From Pseudomonas sp. P5_109 (GTDB lineage Bacteria; Pseudomonadota; Gammaproteobacteria; Pseudomonadales; Pseudomonadaceae): a stretch of 64,000 nt of DNA. A program made the position numbers and the translations under genes. Each line of letters begins with the position of its first letter. The stretch's first letter is position 1. Below, in pieces: positions 44,640 through 56,800 of the stretch. Location: positions 6,230,501-6,294,500 of the forward strand of contig NZ_CP125380.1 of the NCBI RefSeq assembly GCF_034009455.1. Direction: 5' to 3'. Under the pieces are notes generated by a model. It did no database searches and was not told where the DNA came from. It worked only from the letters and a program-made list of their open reading frames with translations.

Positions 44640-45052
44640 CACATCACCGTCCGTTTAACAAAGGAGGTGGCGAGCGGCAGCTTTGCAGCAGCCAGGGCGA
44701 AAGCCTCACGCGCCAGCTCTTCAGAAACACCCTCGATTTCATACAGGACTTTGCCTGGCTGAATCTGGGCAACCCAGTATTCGACGTTACCCTTACCTTT
44801 ACCCATCCGAACTTCGAGTGGCTTCTTGGAAATAGGCTTGTCCGGGAATACACGGATCCAGATCTTGCCGCCACGTTTTACGTGACGGGTCAGAGCACGA
44901 CGCGCTGACTCGATCTGACGAGCGGTGAGACGACCACGAGCAACAGACTTCAGCGCGAACTCGCCGAAGCTGACTTTGCTACCGCGCAATGCCAGGCCAC
45001 GGTTGTGACCAGTCATTTGCTTGCGGAACTTCGTACGCTTTGGTTGCAACAT
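44639..45052 (-). CDS. rplP: 50S ribosomal protein L16
   Basis: The 137-residue protein starts [20 protein letters not shown] and has [20 protein letters not shown] and [14 protein letters not shown], which shape the A-site tRNA region. Length is normal. Confidence 0.98.
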
Positions 45053-45064
45053 TTGGCGTACCCC

Positions 45065-45751
45065 TTACTTAGCAGCTTTTTTACGAGGCGCTGGTGCTTG
45101 TGGTTTCAGTTCTTCTTGGCGACCACCAATTACTTCGCCTTTGAAGATCCAAACCTTTACACCGATCACACCGTAAGTGGTGTGAGCTTCGTAGTTGGCA
45201 TAGTCGATGTCGGCACGCAGGGTGTGCAATGGCACACGACCTTCGCGATACCATTCAGTACGTGCGATTTCAGCACCGCCGAGACGACCGCTCACTTGGA
45301 TTTTGATGCCTTTGGCACCAATGCGCATTGCGTTCTGTACAGCGCGCTTCATAGCGCGACGGAACATTACGCGACGCTCCAGCTGCTGAGCTACGCTCTG
45401 CGCAACCAGCATACCGTCGAGTTCCGGCTTGCGGATCTCTTCGATATTGATGTGCACAGGCACACCCATTTGCTTGGTCAGGTCCTGACGCAGTTTCTCA
45501 ACATCTTCACCTTTCTTCCCGATAACGATACCTGGACGAGCGGTGTGGATGGTGATGCGTGCAGTTTGGGCCGGACGATGGATATCGATACGGCTTACGG
45601 ACGCGCTTTTTAGTTTGTCTTGGAGGTACTCACGCACATTCAGATCTGCGAGCAAATAGTCCGCATAAGTCCGACCGTCTGCGTACCAGACGGAGGTGTG
45701 CTCCTTGACGATTCCCAGGCGAATGCCAATGGGATGTACTTTCTGACCCAT
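45065..45751 (-). CDS. rpsC: 30S ribosomal protein S3
   Basis: The 228-residue protein begins [23 protein letters not shown] domain includes [18 protein letters not shown] (about 57-74), and the C-terminal domain has [20 protein letters not shown]. The start at 45751 was set by the conserved N-terminus. It overlaps nothing and lies 13 bp after rplV. Confidence 0.98.
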   Translation of the reverse strand: MGQKVHPIGIRLGIVKEHTSVWYADGRTYADYLLADLNVREYLQDKLKSASVSRIDIHRPAQTARITIHTARPGIVIGKKGEDVEKLRQDLTKQMGVPVHINIEEIRKPELDGMLVAQSVAQQLERRVMFRRAMKRAVQNAMRIGAKGIKIQVSGRLGGAEIARTEWYREGRVPLHTLRADIDYANYEAHTTYGVIGVKVWIFKGEVIGGRQEELKPQAPAPRKKAAK

Positions 45752-45764
45752 CTCTTCGACTCCG

Positions 45765-46097
45765 TTACTTGTCAGCAACCTTGACAGTGATATGGCAAGA
45801 CCGCTTGACGATGCGATCAGCACGGCCTTTGGCACGTGGCATGATGCGCTTCAGCGAACGCCCTTCGTTGACGAAAACAGTGCTGACCTTCAGGTCATCA
45901 ACGTCTGCGCCTTCGTTATGCTCGGCGTTGGCTACGGCCGACTCCAGCACTTTCTTCATGATCTCGGCGGCTTTCTTACTGCTGAAAGCCAACAGGTTGA
46001 GCGCTTCGCCCACCTTCTTCCCGCGGATCTGGTCGGCGACCAAGCGGGCTTTCTGGGCGGAGATTCGAGCGCCCGACAACTTAGCGGCTACTTCCAT
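45765..46097 (-). CDS. rplV: 50S ribosomal protein L22
   Basis: The 110-residue protein has [20 protein letters not shown] and the C-terminal extended hairpin [20 protein letters not shown] that lines the exit tunnel; no macrolide-resistance-type deletion is apparent. Confidence 0.98.
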
Positions 46098-46108
46098 TTC
46101 CTAACCCC

Positions 46109-46384
46109 TTAACGCTTGGCTTTCTTGTCAGCCACGTGCCCGCGATAAGTGCGGGTACCGGCGAACTCGCCCAGTTTGTGGCCGACCATGTCTTCGTTCA
46201 CGAGAACTGGGACGTGCTGACGACCGTTGTGTACTGCGATGGTCAGACCGACCATTTGTGGCAGGATCATCGAACGACGCGACCAGGTTTTCACCGGTTT
46301 GCGATCGTTCTTTTCCGCCGCCACTTCGATCTTCTTCAGTAGGTGAAGATCGATAAAAGGACCTTTTTTCAGAGAACGTGGCAC
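46109..46384 (-). CDS. rpsS: 30S ribosomal protein S19
   Basis: The 91-residue protein starts [20 protein letters not shown] from a GTG codon and has [20 protein letters not shown] and HKLGEFAPTRT-like [16 protein letters not shown]. It lies between rplB and rplV. Confidence 0.98.
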   Translation of the reverse strand: MPRSLKKGPFIDLHLLKKIEVAAEKNDRKPVKTWSRRSMILPQMVGLTIAVHNGRQHVPVLVNEDMVGHKLGEFAGTRTYRGHVADKKAKR

Positions 46385-46400
46385 TGTCGTATCCCTCTAT

Positions 46401-47225
46401 TTACTTGCGACGACGGACGATCATTTTGTCGGTACGCTTATTACCACGAGTCTTCGCGCCCTTAGTCGGGAAGCCCCATGGCGATACCGGATGACGACCA
46501 CCAGAGGTACGACCTTCACCACCACCATGTGGGTGGTCAACCGGGTTCATGGCAACACCACGAACGGTTGGGCGAACGCCACGCCAGCGTTTGGCACCAG
46601 CTTTACCCAGCGAACGCAGGCTGTGCTCGGAGTTCGAGACTTCGCCCAGGGTCGCACGGCATTCAGCCAGGACTTTACGCATTTCACCGGAACGCAGACG
46701 CAGGGTAACGTACACGCCTTCACGAGCGATCAGCTGAGCCGAAGCACCAGCGGAACGAGCGATCTGTGCGCCTTTACCTGGCTTCAGTTCGATGCCGTGT
46801 ACGGTAGAACCGACTGGAATGTTGCGCAGTTGCAGAGCGTTGCCTGGCTTGATTGGAGCCAGAGCGCCCGCGATCAGCGTGTCGCCAGCACTCACGCCTT
46901 TAGGGGCGATGATGTAGCGGCGCTCGCCGTCTGCGTAGCAGAGCAGTGCGATGTGAGCAGTACGGTTTGGATCGTATTCGATACGCTCGACAGTGGCGAC
47001 GATGCCATCTTTGTCGTTGCGACGGAAATCGACCATACGGTAATGCTGCTTATGACCACCACCGATGTGACGAGTGGTAATACGGCCATTGTTGTTACGA
47101 CCACCAGTCTTCGACTTCTTCTCGAGCAGCGGTGCGTGAGGAGCGCCTTTATGCAGCTCCTGGTTGACCACCTTGACCACAAAACGGCGGCCAGGGGAAG
47201 TCGGTTTGCATTTAACGATTGCCAT
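46401..47225 (-). CDS. rplB: 50S ribosomal protein L2
   Basis: The 274-residue peptidyl-transferase-centre protein has [20 protein letters not shown] near 42-61 and [20 protein letters not shown] near 222-241, with the conserved histidine thought important for peptidyl transfer. Confidence 0.98.
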   Translation of the reverse strand: MAIVKCKPTSPGRRFVVKVVNQELHKGAPHAPLLEKKSKTGGRNNNGRITTRHIGGGHKQHYRMVDFRRNDKDGIVATVERIEYDPNRTAHIALLCYADGERRYIIAPKGVSAGDTLIAGALAPIKPGNALQLRNIPVGSTVHGIELKPGKGAQIARSAGASAQLIAREGVYVTLRLRSGEMRKVLAECRATLGEVSNSEHSLRSLGKAGAKRWRGVRPTVRGVAMNPVDHPHGGGEGRTSGGRHPVSPWGFPTKGAKTRGNKRTDKMIVRRRK

Positions 47226-47239
47226 GATGCACCCCTTCC

Positions 47240-47539
47240 TTACTCAGCACTGCTGCTGAAATCGAGATCTTGGCCTGGCTGAAGGGAGATAACTGCCTTC
47301 TTCCAGTCATTACGCTTGCCCAGACCGCGAGCAGTGCGCTTGCTCTTACCCAGAACGTTCAGGGTAGTAACACGCTCTACTTTCACGCTGAACAGGCTTT
47401 CGACGGCCTTCTTGATTTCCAGCTTGGTTGCATCAGTAGCAACCTTGAAAACGAACTGGCCTTTCTTGTCTGCCAGAACCGTAGCCTTCTCGGAAACGTG
47501 CGGGCCAAGCAGAACTTTAAATACGCGTTCCTGGTTCAT
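47240..47539 (-). CDS. rplW: 50S ribosomal protein L23
   Basis: The 99-residue exit-site protein has [20 protein letters not shown] and [20 protein letters not shown]. It docks trigger factor and SRP. Its ATG overlaps the rplD stop codon by four bases. Confidence 0.98.
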
Positions 47540-48138
47540 CCCAGCAGCTCCTCGAATTTCTTCACGGCCGACACGGTGATCAACACCTTGTCGTATGCGA
47601 TCAGACTAACTGGATCGGAACCTTGCACGTCACGTACATCTACGTGTGGCAGGTTACGAGCAGCCAGGTACAGGTTCTGATCAACAGCGTCGGACACGAT
47701 CAGAACGTCGGTCAGGCTCATGTTGTTCAGTTTGCCCAGCAGGTCTTTGGTTTTCGGCGTTTCAACGGCGAAATCCTGAACCACGACCAGACGATCAGTA
47801 CGCACCAGCTCAGCAAGGATGGAACGCATTGCTGCGCGATACATCTTCTTGTTCAGCTTCTGGGAGTGATCCTGAGGACGAGCTGCGAAAGTGGTACCGC
47901 CGCCACGCCAGATTGGGCTACGGATAGTACCGGCACGAGCACGGCCAGTACCTTTCTGACGCCATGGGCGCTTACCGCCACCACGAACGTCGGAACGGGT
48001 CTTTTGCTGCTTGGAACCCTGACGACCGCCAGCCATGTAGGCTACGACTGCTTGGTGAACCAGCGTCTCGTTGAATTCGCCGCCAAATGTCAGTTCGGAA
48101 ACTTCGATCGCTTGAGCGTCATTTACATTTAATTGCAT
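47536..48138 (-). CDS. rplD: 50S ribosomal protein L4
   Basis: The 200-residue protein has the tunnel loop [20 protein letters not shown] (about 49-68). In E. coli L4 also represses the S10 operon through its leader; the leader here is short (see the promoter before rpsJ). Confidence 0.98.
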
Positions 48139-48150
48139 GTCAGCTTCCCC

Positions 48151-48786
48151 TTAACCGCGAGCCTTGGCTGCTGGACGTACAACCAAGTTGCCGCCAGTAG
48201 CGCCAGGAACAGCGCCCTTGACCAACAACAGATTGCGTTCAGCGTCCACGCGCACTACTTCGAGGGACTGCACGGTCACGCGCTCAGCGCCCATATGACC
48301 GGACATTTTTTTGCCCTTGAATACACGACCAGGAGTCTGGCACTGGCCGATAGAGCCTGGAACGCGGTGGGATACGGAGTTACCGTGGGTGTTATCTTGC
48401 CCGCGGAAATTCCAACGCTTGATCGTACCCTGGAAGCCTTTACCCTTGGACTGACCGGTTACATCAACCAGTTGACCAGCGGCGAAGATTTCAGCGTTGA
48501 TCAGATCGCCGGCCTGGTACTCGCCTTCTTCAAGGCGGAATTCCATTACGGTACGACCAGCGGCAACGTTCGCTTTAGCGAAGTGGCCAGCCTGAGCTGC
48601 TGTTACACGCGAAGCACGACGCTCGCCGACAGTGACTTGCACTGCACGATAGCCATCGGTCTCTTCAGTTTTGAACTGGGTGACGCGATTCGGTTCGATC
48701 TCAATGACCGTGACCGGAATGGAGACACCTTCTTCGGTGAAAATACGGGTCATACCGCATTTACGACCGACTACACCAATAGTCAT
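48151..48786 (-). CDS. rplC: 50S ribosomal protein L3
   Basis: The 211-residue protein starts [20 protein letters not shown] and has the central loop [20 protein letters not shown] near 132-151, holding the glutamine methylated by PrmB in E. coli. The start at 48786 was taken from this N-terminus; the frame is open for 11 further codons. Confidence 0.98.
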   Translation of the reverse strand: MTIGVVGRKCGMTRIFTEEGVSIPVTVIEIEPNRVTQFKTEETDGYRAVQVTVGERRASRVTAAQAGHFAKANVAAGRTVMEFRLEEGEYQAGDLINAEIFAAGQLVDVTGQSKGKGFQGTIKRWNFRGQDNTHGNSVSHRVPGSIGQCQTPGRVFKGKKMSGHMGAERVTVQSLEVVRVDAERNLLLVKGAVPGATGGNLVVRPAAKARG

Positions 48787-48866
48787 GTTGTAAACCTCAT
48801 GAGTGTACGGGGCTTTCACCCGCTATGGCCGCCCATTTCAGAGCGTTACACGACTAAGACCGAGTC

Positions 48867-49178
48867 TTAGCCGAGGCTGATCTGCACTTCCACACCGGCC
48901 GCAAGATCAAGCTTCATAAGAGCATCAACGGTTTTATCCGTTGGCTGGACGATGTCCAGAACGCGCTTATGAGTACGGATCTCGTACTGGTCACGCGCGT
49001 CTTTGTTGACGTGCGGGGAGACCAGAACGGTGAACCGCTCTTTACGGGTAGGCAGTGGAATTGGACCACGCACTTGAGCACCAGTACGTTTCGCGGTTTC
49101 CACGATTTCCTGGGTTGATTGGTCGATCAGGCGATGGTCGAAAGCCTTCAACCTGATACGGATTTGCTGATTTTGCAT
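48867..49178 (-). CDS. rpsJ: 30S ribosomal protein S10 / NusE
   Basis: The 103-residue protein has [20 protein letters not shown] and [20 protein letters not shown]. It also works as NusE in antitermination. First gene of the S10 operon; promoter and leader hairpin lie within 91 bp upstream. Confidence 0.98.
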
Positions 49179-49208
49179 TGGATTTCAGACTCCGGCTGCT
49201 ATTCCCAC

Positions 49209-49225
49209 CGGGCGCAATACGCCCG
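49209..49225 (-). other. leader hairpin of the S10 transcript
   Basis: Six-base-pair stem CGGGCG/CGCCCG with a five-base loop lies just downstream of the -10 element, in the 5' part of the rpsJ leader. It is much smaller than the multi-hairpin S10 leader of E. coli on which L4 acts. Confidence 0.6.
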
Positions 49226-49240
49226 TTAAAAGGAGGCGCA

Positions 49241-49269
49241 ATTCTATAGACGCCCCAGATGGGTGTCAA
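49241..49269 (-). promoter_or_regulatory. sigma70 promoter of the S10 operon
   Basis: On the minus strand TTGACA (49269-49264) and TAGAAT (49246-49241) are 17 bp apart, a near-consensus promoter. It begins six bases after the T-run of the tuf terminator, so the S10 operon restarts transcription directly behind the str operon. Confidence 0.88.
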
Positions 49270-49274
49270 CCCAA

Positions 49275-49301
49275 TAAAAAAGCCCCCGCTGAGCGGGGGC
49301 C
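49275..49301 (-). terminator. tuf (str operon) rho-independent terminator
   Basis: Stem GCCCCCGC/GCGGGGGC with a three-base loop is followed by TTTTTT on the minus strand, 34 bp after the tuf stop codon. Confidence 0.92.
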
Positions 49302-49335
49302 TTTCAAAGCATCGAAGCTATCTCAAAAGAGATGC

Positions 49336-50529
49336 TTACTCGATGATTTTGGCTACGACGCCAGCGCCGACGGTACGACCGCCTTCACGGATAGCGAAAC
49401 GCAGGCCGTCTTCCATTGCGATGGTCTTGATCAGGGTAACTTCCATCTGGATGTTATCACCTGGCATTACCATTTCAACGCCTTCTGGCAGCTGGCAGTT
49501 ACCAGTCACGTCAGTAGTACGGAAGTAGAACTGTGGACGGTAGCCTTTGAAGAACGGAGTGTGACGACCGCCTTCTTCCTTGCTCAGAACGTAAACTTCT
49601 GCGGTGAACTTGGTGTGCGGCTTAACCGAACCTGGCTTAACCAGAACCTGGCCACGCTCAACGTCGTCACGCTTGGTACCACGCAGCAGAACGCCGCAGT
49701 TCTCGCCAGCACGACCTTCGTCGAGCAGCTTGCGGAACATTTCAACACCGGTGCAGGTGGTGGTGGTGGTGTCACGCAGACCAACGATTTCCAGTGCATC
49801 TTGAACGCGAACGATACCGCGCTCGATACGACCAGTCACAACAGTACCACGACCCGAGATCGAGAATACGTCTTCGATTGGCATCAGGAATGGCTTGTCG
49901 ATAGCACGCTCTGGTTCTGGGATGTAGCTGTCCAGGGTTTCAACCAGTTTACGAACGGCAGTGGTGCCCATTTCGTTGTCGTCTTTGCCTTCCAGCGCCA
50001 TACGAGCCGAACCGATGATGATTGGAGTGTCATCGCCCGGGAAGTCGTAGGTGGACAGCAGGTCGCGAACTTCCATCTCGACCAGTTCCAGCAGCTCAGC
50101 GTCGTCTACCAGGTCAGCCTTGTTCAGGAAAACCACGATGTACGGAACGCCTACCTGACGGGACAGCAGGATGTGTTCACGGGTTTGTGGCATCGGACCA
50201 TCAGCGGCCGAGCAAACCAGGATCGCGCCGTCCATCTGGGCAGCACCGGTGATCATGTTCTTCACATAGTCAGCGTGACCTGGGCAGTCAACGTGAGCGT
50301 AGTGACGGATCTTCGAGTTGTACTCGACGTGCGCGGTGTTGATGGTGATACCACGAGCTTTTTCTTCTGGAGCGCTGTCGATTTTATCGAAATCAACGAT
50401 TGCGGAACCGAAAACTTCGGAGCAAACGCGAGTCAGAGCTGCGGTCAGAGTGGTTTTACCGTGGTCAACGTGACCGATGGTGCCAACGTTGACGTGCGGT
50501 AGGGAACGATCAAATTTTTCTTTAGCCAC
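49336..50529 (-). CDS. tuf: elongation factor Tu
   Basis: The 397-residue GTPase brings aminoacyl-tRNA to the ribosome. G1 is GHVDHGKTT at 19-27, G3 DCPGHADY near 81-88 and G4 NKADLVDD near 136-143. The start codon is GTG, as usual for tuf. It is the last gene of the str operon, 30 bp after fusA; pseudomonads usually have a second tuf copy elsewhere. Confidence 0.98.
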   Translation of the reverse strand: MAKEKFDRSLPHVNVGTIGHVDHGKTTLTAALTRVCSEVFGSAIVDFDKIDSAPEEKARGITINTAHVEYNSKIRHYAHVDCPGHADYVKNMITGAAQMDGAILVCSAADGPMPQTREHILLSRQVGVPYIVVFLNKADLVDDAELLELVEMEVRDLLSTYDFPGDDTPIIIGSARMALEGKDDNEMGTTAVRKLVETLDSYIPEPERAIDKPFLMPIEDVFSISGRGTVVTGRIERGIVRVQDALEIVGLRDTTTTTCTGVEMFRKLLDEGRAGENCGVLLRGTKRDDVERGQVLVKPGSVKPHTKFTAEVYVLSKEEGGRHTPFFKGYRPQFYFRTTDVTGNCQLPEGVEMVMPGDNIQMEVTLIKTIAMEDGLRFAIREGGRTVGAGVVAKIIE

Positions 50530-50559
50530 GACAATTAACTCCTTGCCTAAAGGACTGAA

Positions 50560-52665
50560 TCAGCCTTGTTTTTTGGTTACAGTTTCGACGATGTGCGACG
50601 GAGCTGTATTGTATTTTTTGAATTCCATAGAGTAGCTTGCGCGACCCTGGGACATCGAACGAACGTCGGTCGCATAACCGAACATCTCGCCCAACGGAAC
50701 TTCAGCACGGATCACCTTACCGGAGACCGTGTCTTCCATACCCAGAATCATGCCGCGACGACGGTTAAGGTCGCCCATCACGTCACCCATATAGTCTTCA
50801 GGCGTAACAACCTCTACCGCCATGATCGGCTCGAGCAACTCACCACCGCCCTTCTGGGCCAGTTGCTTGGTCGCCATGGAAGCAGCCACCTTAAACGCCA
50901 TCTCGTTCGAGTCGACGTCGTGGTAAGAACCATCAAACACGGTAGCCTTCAGGCCGATCAGCGGATAGCCGGCAACTACGCCGTTCTTCATCTGCTCTTC
51001 GATACCCTTCTGGATAGCCGGGATGTATTCCTTAGGAACCACACCACCCACTACTTCGTTCACGAATTGCAGACCTTCCTGACCTTCGTCAGCAGGAGCA
51101 AAACGGATCCAGCAATGGCCGAACTGGCCACGACCGCCGGACTGACGAACGAACTTGCCTTCGATTTCGCAATTCTTCGTGATGCGCTCACGATACGAAA
51201 CCTGAGGCTTGCCGATGTTGGCTTCGACGTTGAACTCACGGCGCATCCGGTCAACCAGGATGTCCAGGTGCAACTCGCCCATGCCAGAGATGATCGTTTG
51301 ACCAGTCTCTTCATCAGTCTTGACGCGGAAAGACGGGTCTTCCTGAGCAAGTTTGCCCAGAGCGATACCCATTTTTTCCTGGTCATCCTTGGTCTTAGGC
51401 TCAACGGCAACCGAAATAACCGGCTCCGGGAAGTCCATGCGAACCAGGATGATTGGCTTGTCAGCGTTGCACAAGGTTTCACCAGTGGTGACGTCCTTCA
51501 TGCCGATCAGGGCCGCGATGTCGCCAGCGCGCACTTCCTTGATCTCTTCGCGGGCGTTTGCGTGCATCTGCACCATACGACCCACACGCTCTTTCTTGCC
51601 TTTGACCGAGTTGATCACGCCGTCGCCGGAGGCCAACACGCCCGAGTAAACACGGACGAAGGTCAAGGTACCCACGAATGGGTCGGTAGCGATCTTGAAC
51701 GCCAGAGCCGAGAACGGCTCGTTGTCGTCTGCATGACGCTCCATCTGCTTTTCCTCGTCATCCGGGTCAGTACCCTTGATGGCAGGAATGTCGGTTGGAG
51801 CCGGCAGGTAGTCGATAACGGCGTCGAGAACCAGGGGAACACCCTTGTTCTTGAAGGAAGAACCGCAAACAGCCAGAACGATCTCACCAGCGATAGTACG
51901 CTGACGCAGAGCACCCTTGATTTCCTCGACGGTGAGTTCTTCACCTTCAAGGTACTTGTTCATCAGCTCTTCGCTGGCTTCGGCCGCAGCCTCAACCATG
52001 TTGTTGCGCCACTCTTCAGCCAGTTCCTGCAGTTCAGCAGGGATGGCTTCACGACGAGGAGTCATACCCTTGTCGGCATCGTTCCAGTAAACCGCTTCCA
52101 TGGTCATCAGATCGATCTGACCCTGGAAGTTGTCTTCGGAACCGATAGCCAGCTGGATAGGCACCGGAGTGTGACCCAGACGCTGCTTGATCTGAGCGAT
52201 CACGCGCAGGAAGTTCGCACCGGCACGGTCCATCTTGTTCACGTAAACGATACGTGGAACACCGTACTTGTTGGCTTGACGCCATACGGTTTCGGACTGC
52301 GGCTCAACGCCGGAAGTACCACAGAACACAACGACCGCGCCGTCGAGTACACGCAGGGAACGCTCAACTTCAATAGTGAAGTCTACGTGGCCCGGGGTAT
52401 CGATGACGTTGAAACGGTACTGGTCCTTGTGCTGCTTCGCAGAACCCTGCCAGAAGGCGGTAATAGCAGCAGAAGTAATGGTAATACCACGCTCCTGCTC
52501 CTGCACCATCCAGTCTGTGGTCGCGGCGCCGTCATGCACCTCGCCCATCTTGTGGCTTTTGCCCGTGTAAAAAAGGACGCGCTCGGTGGTGGTGGTTTTA
52601 CCAGCATCCACGTGAGCAACGATACCAATGTTACGGTAGCGATTAATCGGTGTAGTACGAGCCAT
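50560..52665 (-). CDS. fusA: elongation factor G
   Basis: The 701-residue translocase has G1 [12 protein letters not shown] near 17-28, G3 DTPGHVDF near 88-95 and G4 NKMDRAGAN near 142-150, then domains II-V. Length and order match bacterial EF-G1. It lies between rpsG and tuf. Confidence 0.98.
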   Translation of the reverse strand: MARTTPINRYRNIGIVAHVDAGKTTTTERVLFYTGKSHKMGEVHDGAATTDWMVQEQERGITITSAAITAFWQGSAKQHKDQYRFNVIDTPGHVDFTIEVERSLRVLDGAVVVFCGTSGVEPQSETVWRQANKYGVPRIVYVNKMDRAGANFLRVIAQIKQRLGHTPVPIQLAIGSEDNFQGQIDLMTMEAVYWNDADKGMTPRREAIPAELQELAEEWRNNMVEAAAEASEELMNKYLEGEELTVEEIKGALRQRTIAGEIVLAVCGSSFKNKGVPLVLDAVIDYLPAPTDIPAIKGTDPDDEEKQMERHADDNEPFSALAFKIATDPFVGTLTFVRVYSGVLASGDGVINSVKGKKERVGRMVQMHANAREEIKEVRAGDIAALIGMKDVTTGETLCNADKPIILVRMDFPEPVISVAVEPKTKDDQEKMGIALGKLAQEDPSFRVKTDEETGQTIISGMGELHLDILVDRMRREFNVEANIGKPQVSYRERITKNCEIEGKFVRQSGGRGQFGHCWIRFAPADEGQEGLQFVNEVVGGVVPKEYIPAIQKGIEEQMKNGVVAGYPLIGLKATVFDGSYHDVDSNEMAFKVAASMATKQLAQKGGGELLEPIMAVEVVTPEDYMGDVMGDLNRRRGMILGMEDTVSGKVIRAEVPLGEMFGYATDVRSMSQGRASYSMEFKKYNTAPSHIVETVTKKQG

Positions 52666-52695
52666 AAAGCCCTCGCAAAATTAGTGACGCAAAAA

Positions 52696-53169
52696 TTAGA
52701 AGCGGTAGTGCGAGAAAGCCTTGTTGGCTTCAGCCATACGGTGCACGTCTTCACGCTTCTTAACTGCAGCACCTTTACCTTCGGCAGCGTCCAACAGTTC
52801 GCCAGCCAAACGCAGAGCCATAGACTTCTCGCCGCGCTTGCGGGCGTAGTCTACCAACCAGCGCATTGCCAGAGCGTTACGACGGGAAGGACGAACCTCG
52901 ACCGGAACCTGGTAAGTAGCACCACCAACGCGGCGCGACTTCACTTCGACCAGCGGAGCGATGGCGTCGAGTGCTTTTTCGAAGAGTTCCAGGGGATCGG
53001 TTCCGGCCTTACGAGCCTTCACGGTATCCAGGGCACCATAAACGATACGCTCGGCAACGGCTTTCTTGCCGCTTTCCATTACGTGGTTCATGAATTTGGC
53101 GAGGATTTGGCTTCCGTATTTCGGATCGTCCAGAATCTCACGCTTGGCTGCTACGCGACGTCTTGGCAT
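52696..53169 (-). CDS. rpsG: 30S ribosomal protein S7
   Basis: The 157-residue assembly initiator starts [20 protein letters not shown] and has [20 protein letters not shown] (about 81-100). In E. coli S7 represses the str operon through the rpsL-rpsG gap, which here is 108 bp and shows no strong hairpin to me. Confidence 0.98.
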   Translation of the reverse strand: MPRRRVAAKREILDDPKYGSQILAKFMNHVMESGKKAVAERIVYGALDTVKARKAGTDPLELFEKALDAIAPLVEVKSRRVGGATYQVPVEVRPSRRNALAMRWLVDYARKRGEKSMALRLAGELLDAAEGKGAAVKKREDVHRMAEANKAFSHYRF

Positions 53170-53277
53170 TGATAAGCCCTCAAACGGTCTTCAGGTTAGC
53201 CCGGGACAGCTCCTATGGATGCGTGCCCGACCTTACTCTTATCGACTCAATAAAATGAAAAACTGCAAAACGGCCGA

Positions 53278-53649
53278 TTACTTCGGACGCTTGGTACCGT
53301 ACTTCGAACGACCCTGGTTACGGCCTTTAACGCCGGAAGTATCCAAGGAGCCGCGAACGGTGTGGTAACGAACACCTGGCAAGTCTTTTACACGACCGCC
53401 GCGGATCAGTACCACGCTGTGCTCTTGCAGGTTGTGGCCTTCACCACCGATGTACGAGGAAACCTCGAAACCGTTGGTCAGACGCACACGGCATACTTTA
53501 CGCAGTGCCGAGTTAGGTTTTTTCGGCGTAGTGGTGTACACACGGGTGCACACGCCACGACGTTGCGGGCAGTTCTGCAGCGCAGGCACGTCGGATTTCT
53601 CGACGATACGCTTACGCGGCTGACGTACCAGCTGGTTGATAGTTGCCAT
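53278..53649 (-). CDS. rpsL: 30S ribosomal protein S12
   Basis: The 123-residue decoding-centre protein has [20 protein letters not shown] and [16 protein letters not shown]. The lysines that change in streptomycin resistance (K43 and K88 by E. coli numbering) are both wild type. First gene of the str operon. Confidence 0.98.
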
Positions 53650-53703
53650 CTACTAGCTCCACTGTTGTCTTGCGACGCTATTGTCTTGCAAGAAAAGCAA
53701 AAT

Positions 53704-53723
53704 GGCAGGAACGAGTTCCCGCC
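53704..53723 (-). other. hairpin in the str operon leader, possible attenuator
   Basis: GGCGGGAAC and GTTCCTGCC pair on the minus strand with one G-U pair and almost no loop, followed by ATTTTGCTTTTC. It lies between the promoter at 53741-53769 and rpsL and could stop part of the transcription. Confidence 0.6.
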
Positions 53724-53740
53724 AAATTTAGGGGTACAAG

Positions 53741-53769
53741 AGTCTAAAGAGGATCTTGTCCCCAGTCAA
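53741..53769 (-). promoter_or_regulatory. sigma70 promoter of the str operon
   Basis: On the minus strand TTGACT (53769-53764) and TAGACT (53746-53741) are 17 bp apart, in the 216-bp gap between rpoC and rpsL. I found no good terminator for rpoC before it, so read-through from rpoBC is likely as well. Confidence 0.82.
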
Positions 53770-53865
53770 GGCAAGGCCCCGCCCTCCCCGCTCATCCAGT
53801 CTCGACAAATTGTCTCGATTCGATGAACGGAGCGACCAGGGCCTCACTCTCATTTACCGCAGAAC

Positions 53866-56800
53866 TCAGTTACCGCTCGAGTTCAGCGCTTCGGTCAGTG
53901 CAGCTTCCACTTCACTGGCGCTTACGCGCAACGGCTTGTCTGCTTCACGACGGCGCTTACGCTCGCTGTGATATGCCAGGCCGGTACCGGCCGGGATCAG
54001 ACGACCCACGACCACGTTTTCTTTCAGGCCGCGCAGGTAGTCGCGCTTGCCGGTTACCGCCGCTTCGGTCAGTACGCGAGTGGTTTCCTGGAAGGAAGCC
54101 GCCGAGATGAACGATTCGGTGGACAACGACGCCTTGGTGATACCCAGCAGAACGCGAGTGAACTTGGAGACAAATTTGTCTTCGCCGCTCAGACGCTCGT
54201 TCTCTACCAGTACGTGAGTCAGTTCCATCTGGTCGCCCTTGATGAAACTGGAATCGCCGGATTCAGCGATTTCAACTTTACGCAGCATCTGACGCAGGAT
54301 GGTCTCGATGTGCTTGTCGTTGATCTTCACGCCTTGCAGACGGTAAACGTCCTGGATCTCGTTAACAATGTACTTGGCCAGCGCACTCACACCCAGCAGA
54401 CGCAGGATGTCGTGTGGATCGCTCGGACCGTCGGAGATAACTTCGCCACGGTTTACCTGTTCGCCTTCGAACACGTTCAGGTGACGCCACTTCGGAATCA
54501 GCTCTTCGTACGGATCGGTACCGTCGTTCGGGGTGATAACCAGGCGGCGCTTGCCCTTGGTCTCTTTACCGAACGCGATGGTGCCGCTGACTTCAGCCAG
54601 AATCGACGCTTCTTTCGGACGACGGGCTTCGAACAAGTCGGCAACACGCGGCAGACCACCGGTGATGTCACGGGTCTTCGAAGTTTCTTGCGGGATACGA
54701 GCGATAACATCACCGATCGCGATCTTCGCACCGTCCGCTACACCGACCAGGGCGTTGGCTGGCAGGAAGTACTGAGCGATAACGTCAGTGCCTGGCAGCA
54801 ACAGATCCTTGCCGTTGTCGTCGACCATCTTCACGGCAGGACGGATGTCTTTACCGGCAGCTGGACGATCTTTGGCGTCGAGTACTTCAATGTTGGTCAT
54901 ACCGGTCAATTCGTCAGTCTGACGCTTGATCGTGATGCCTTCTTCCATGCCCACGTAGGTCACGGTACCTTTCATTTCGGTAACGATCGGGTGAGTGTGC
55001 GGATCCCACTTGGCCACGATTGCGCCAGCGTCGACCTTGTCACCTTCTTTAACCGAAATCACGGCACCGTACGGCAGCTTGTAACGCTCACGCTCACGAC
55101 CGAAGTCATCAGCGATGGCCAGCTCACCGGAACGGGACACAGCAACCAGGTGGCCATCCACTCGCTCCACGTGCTTCAAATTGTGCAGACGAACGGTACC
55201 GCCATTCTTCACCTGGACGCTGTCCGCAGCGGAGGTCCGGCTTGCCGCACCACCGATGTGGAACGTACGCATCGTCAGCTGGGTACCCGGCTCACCGATG
55301 GACTGGGCAGCGATAACGCCGACCGCTTCACCGATGTTCACCTGGTGACCACGAGCCAGGTCACGGCCGTAGCACTTGGCACAAATGCCGTAGCGGGTTT
55401 CGCAGCTGATCGGCGAGCGAACGATCACTTCGTCGATGCTGTTGAGTTCGATGAACTCGACCCACTTCTCGTCGACCAGGGTGCCAGCAGGAACGATGAC
55501 GTCCTCGGTACCTGGCTTGAATACGTCACGGGCGATAACACGACCCAATACGCGCTCACCCAACGGCTCTACAACGTCACCGCCTTCAATGTGCGGAGTC
55601 ATCAGCAGACCGTGTTCGGTGCCGCAATCGATCTCGGTTACAACCAGGTCTTGTGCAACGTCCACCAGACGACGAGTCAGGTAACCGGAGTTAGCCGTTT
55701 TCAACGCGGTATCCGCAAGACCCTTACGAGCACCGTGAGTAGAGATGAAGTACTGAAGTACGCTCAAACCTTCACGGAAGTTCGCAGTAATCGGCGTTTC
55801 AATGATGGAACCGTCCGGCTTGGCCATCAGGCCACGCATACCGGCCAGCTGACGAATCTGTGCGGCGGAACCCCGCGCACCCGAGTCAGCCATCATGTAC
55901 ATCGAGTTGAAGGACTCCTGGTCGACTTCGACGCCATGACGGTCGATGACTTTCTCTTTCGAGAGGTTGGCCATCATCGCCTTGGAAACTTCGTCGTTCG
56001 CCTTGGACCAAAGGTCGATCACTTTGTTGTACTTCTCGCCCTGGGTTACCAGGCCGGAGGCGTACTGGCTCTCGATCTCTTTCACTTCGTCAGTGGCGGC
56101 ACTGATGATGCGGGCTTTTTCATCCGGGATAACGAAGTCGTTAACACCGATGGAAACGCCGGAAATGGTCGAGTAAGCAAAACCGGTGTACATCAACTGG
56201 TCAGCGAAGATCACGGTCTCTTTCAGACCAACCACGCGGTAGCACTGGTTGATCAGCTTGGAGATCGCCTTTTTCTTCATCGGCAAGTTGACGACGTCGT
56301 ACGACAGGCCTTTTGGCACAACCTGGTACAACAGCGCACGGCCGACAGTGGTGTCGACGATACGAACGTTGCTCACGCTGCCGCCATCACGGTCGTTGAC
56401 GGTTTCGTGGATGCGCACTTTAACCTTGGCGTGCAGTGCGGCTTCGCCGGCACGGAACACACGGTCAACTTCTTGCAGGTCAGCGAACACACGACCTTCG
56501 CCCTTGGCGTTGATCGCTTCACGGGTCATGTAGTACAGACCCAGTACAACGTCCTGCGACGGAACGATGATTGGCTCACCGTTGGCTGGCGACAGAATGT
56601 TGTTGGTCGACATCATCAACGCACGCGCTTCCAACTGGGCTTCCAGCGTCAGCGGTACGTGCACGGCCATTTGGTCGCCGTCGAAGTCGGCGTTGTACGC
56701 AGCACAGACCAGAGGGTGCAGCTGGATAGCCTTACCTTCGATCAGTACCGGTTCAAACGCCTGGATACCCAGACGGTGAAGGGTCGGTGCACGGTTGAGA

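Noticed and set aside
50566..53172. 868-codon plus-strand frame across fusA and rpsG
   Set aside because: It runs antisense in the sense codon register of both genes and through their gap; both genes are certain.
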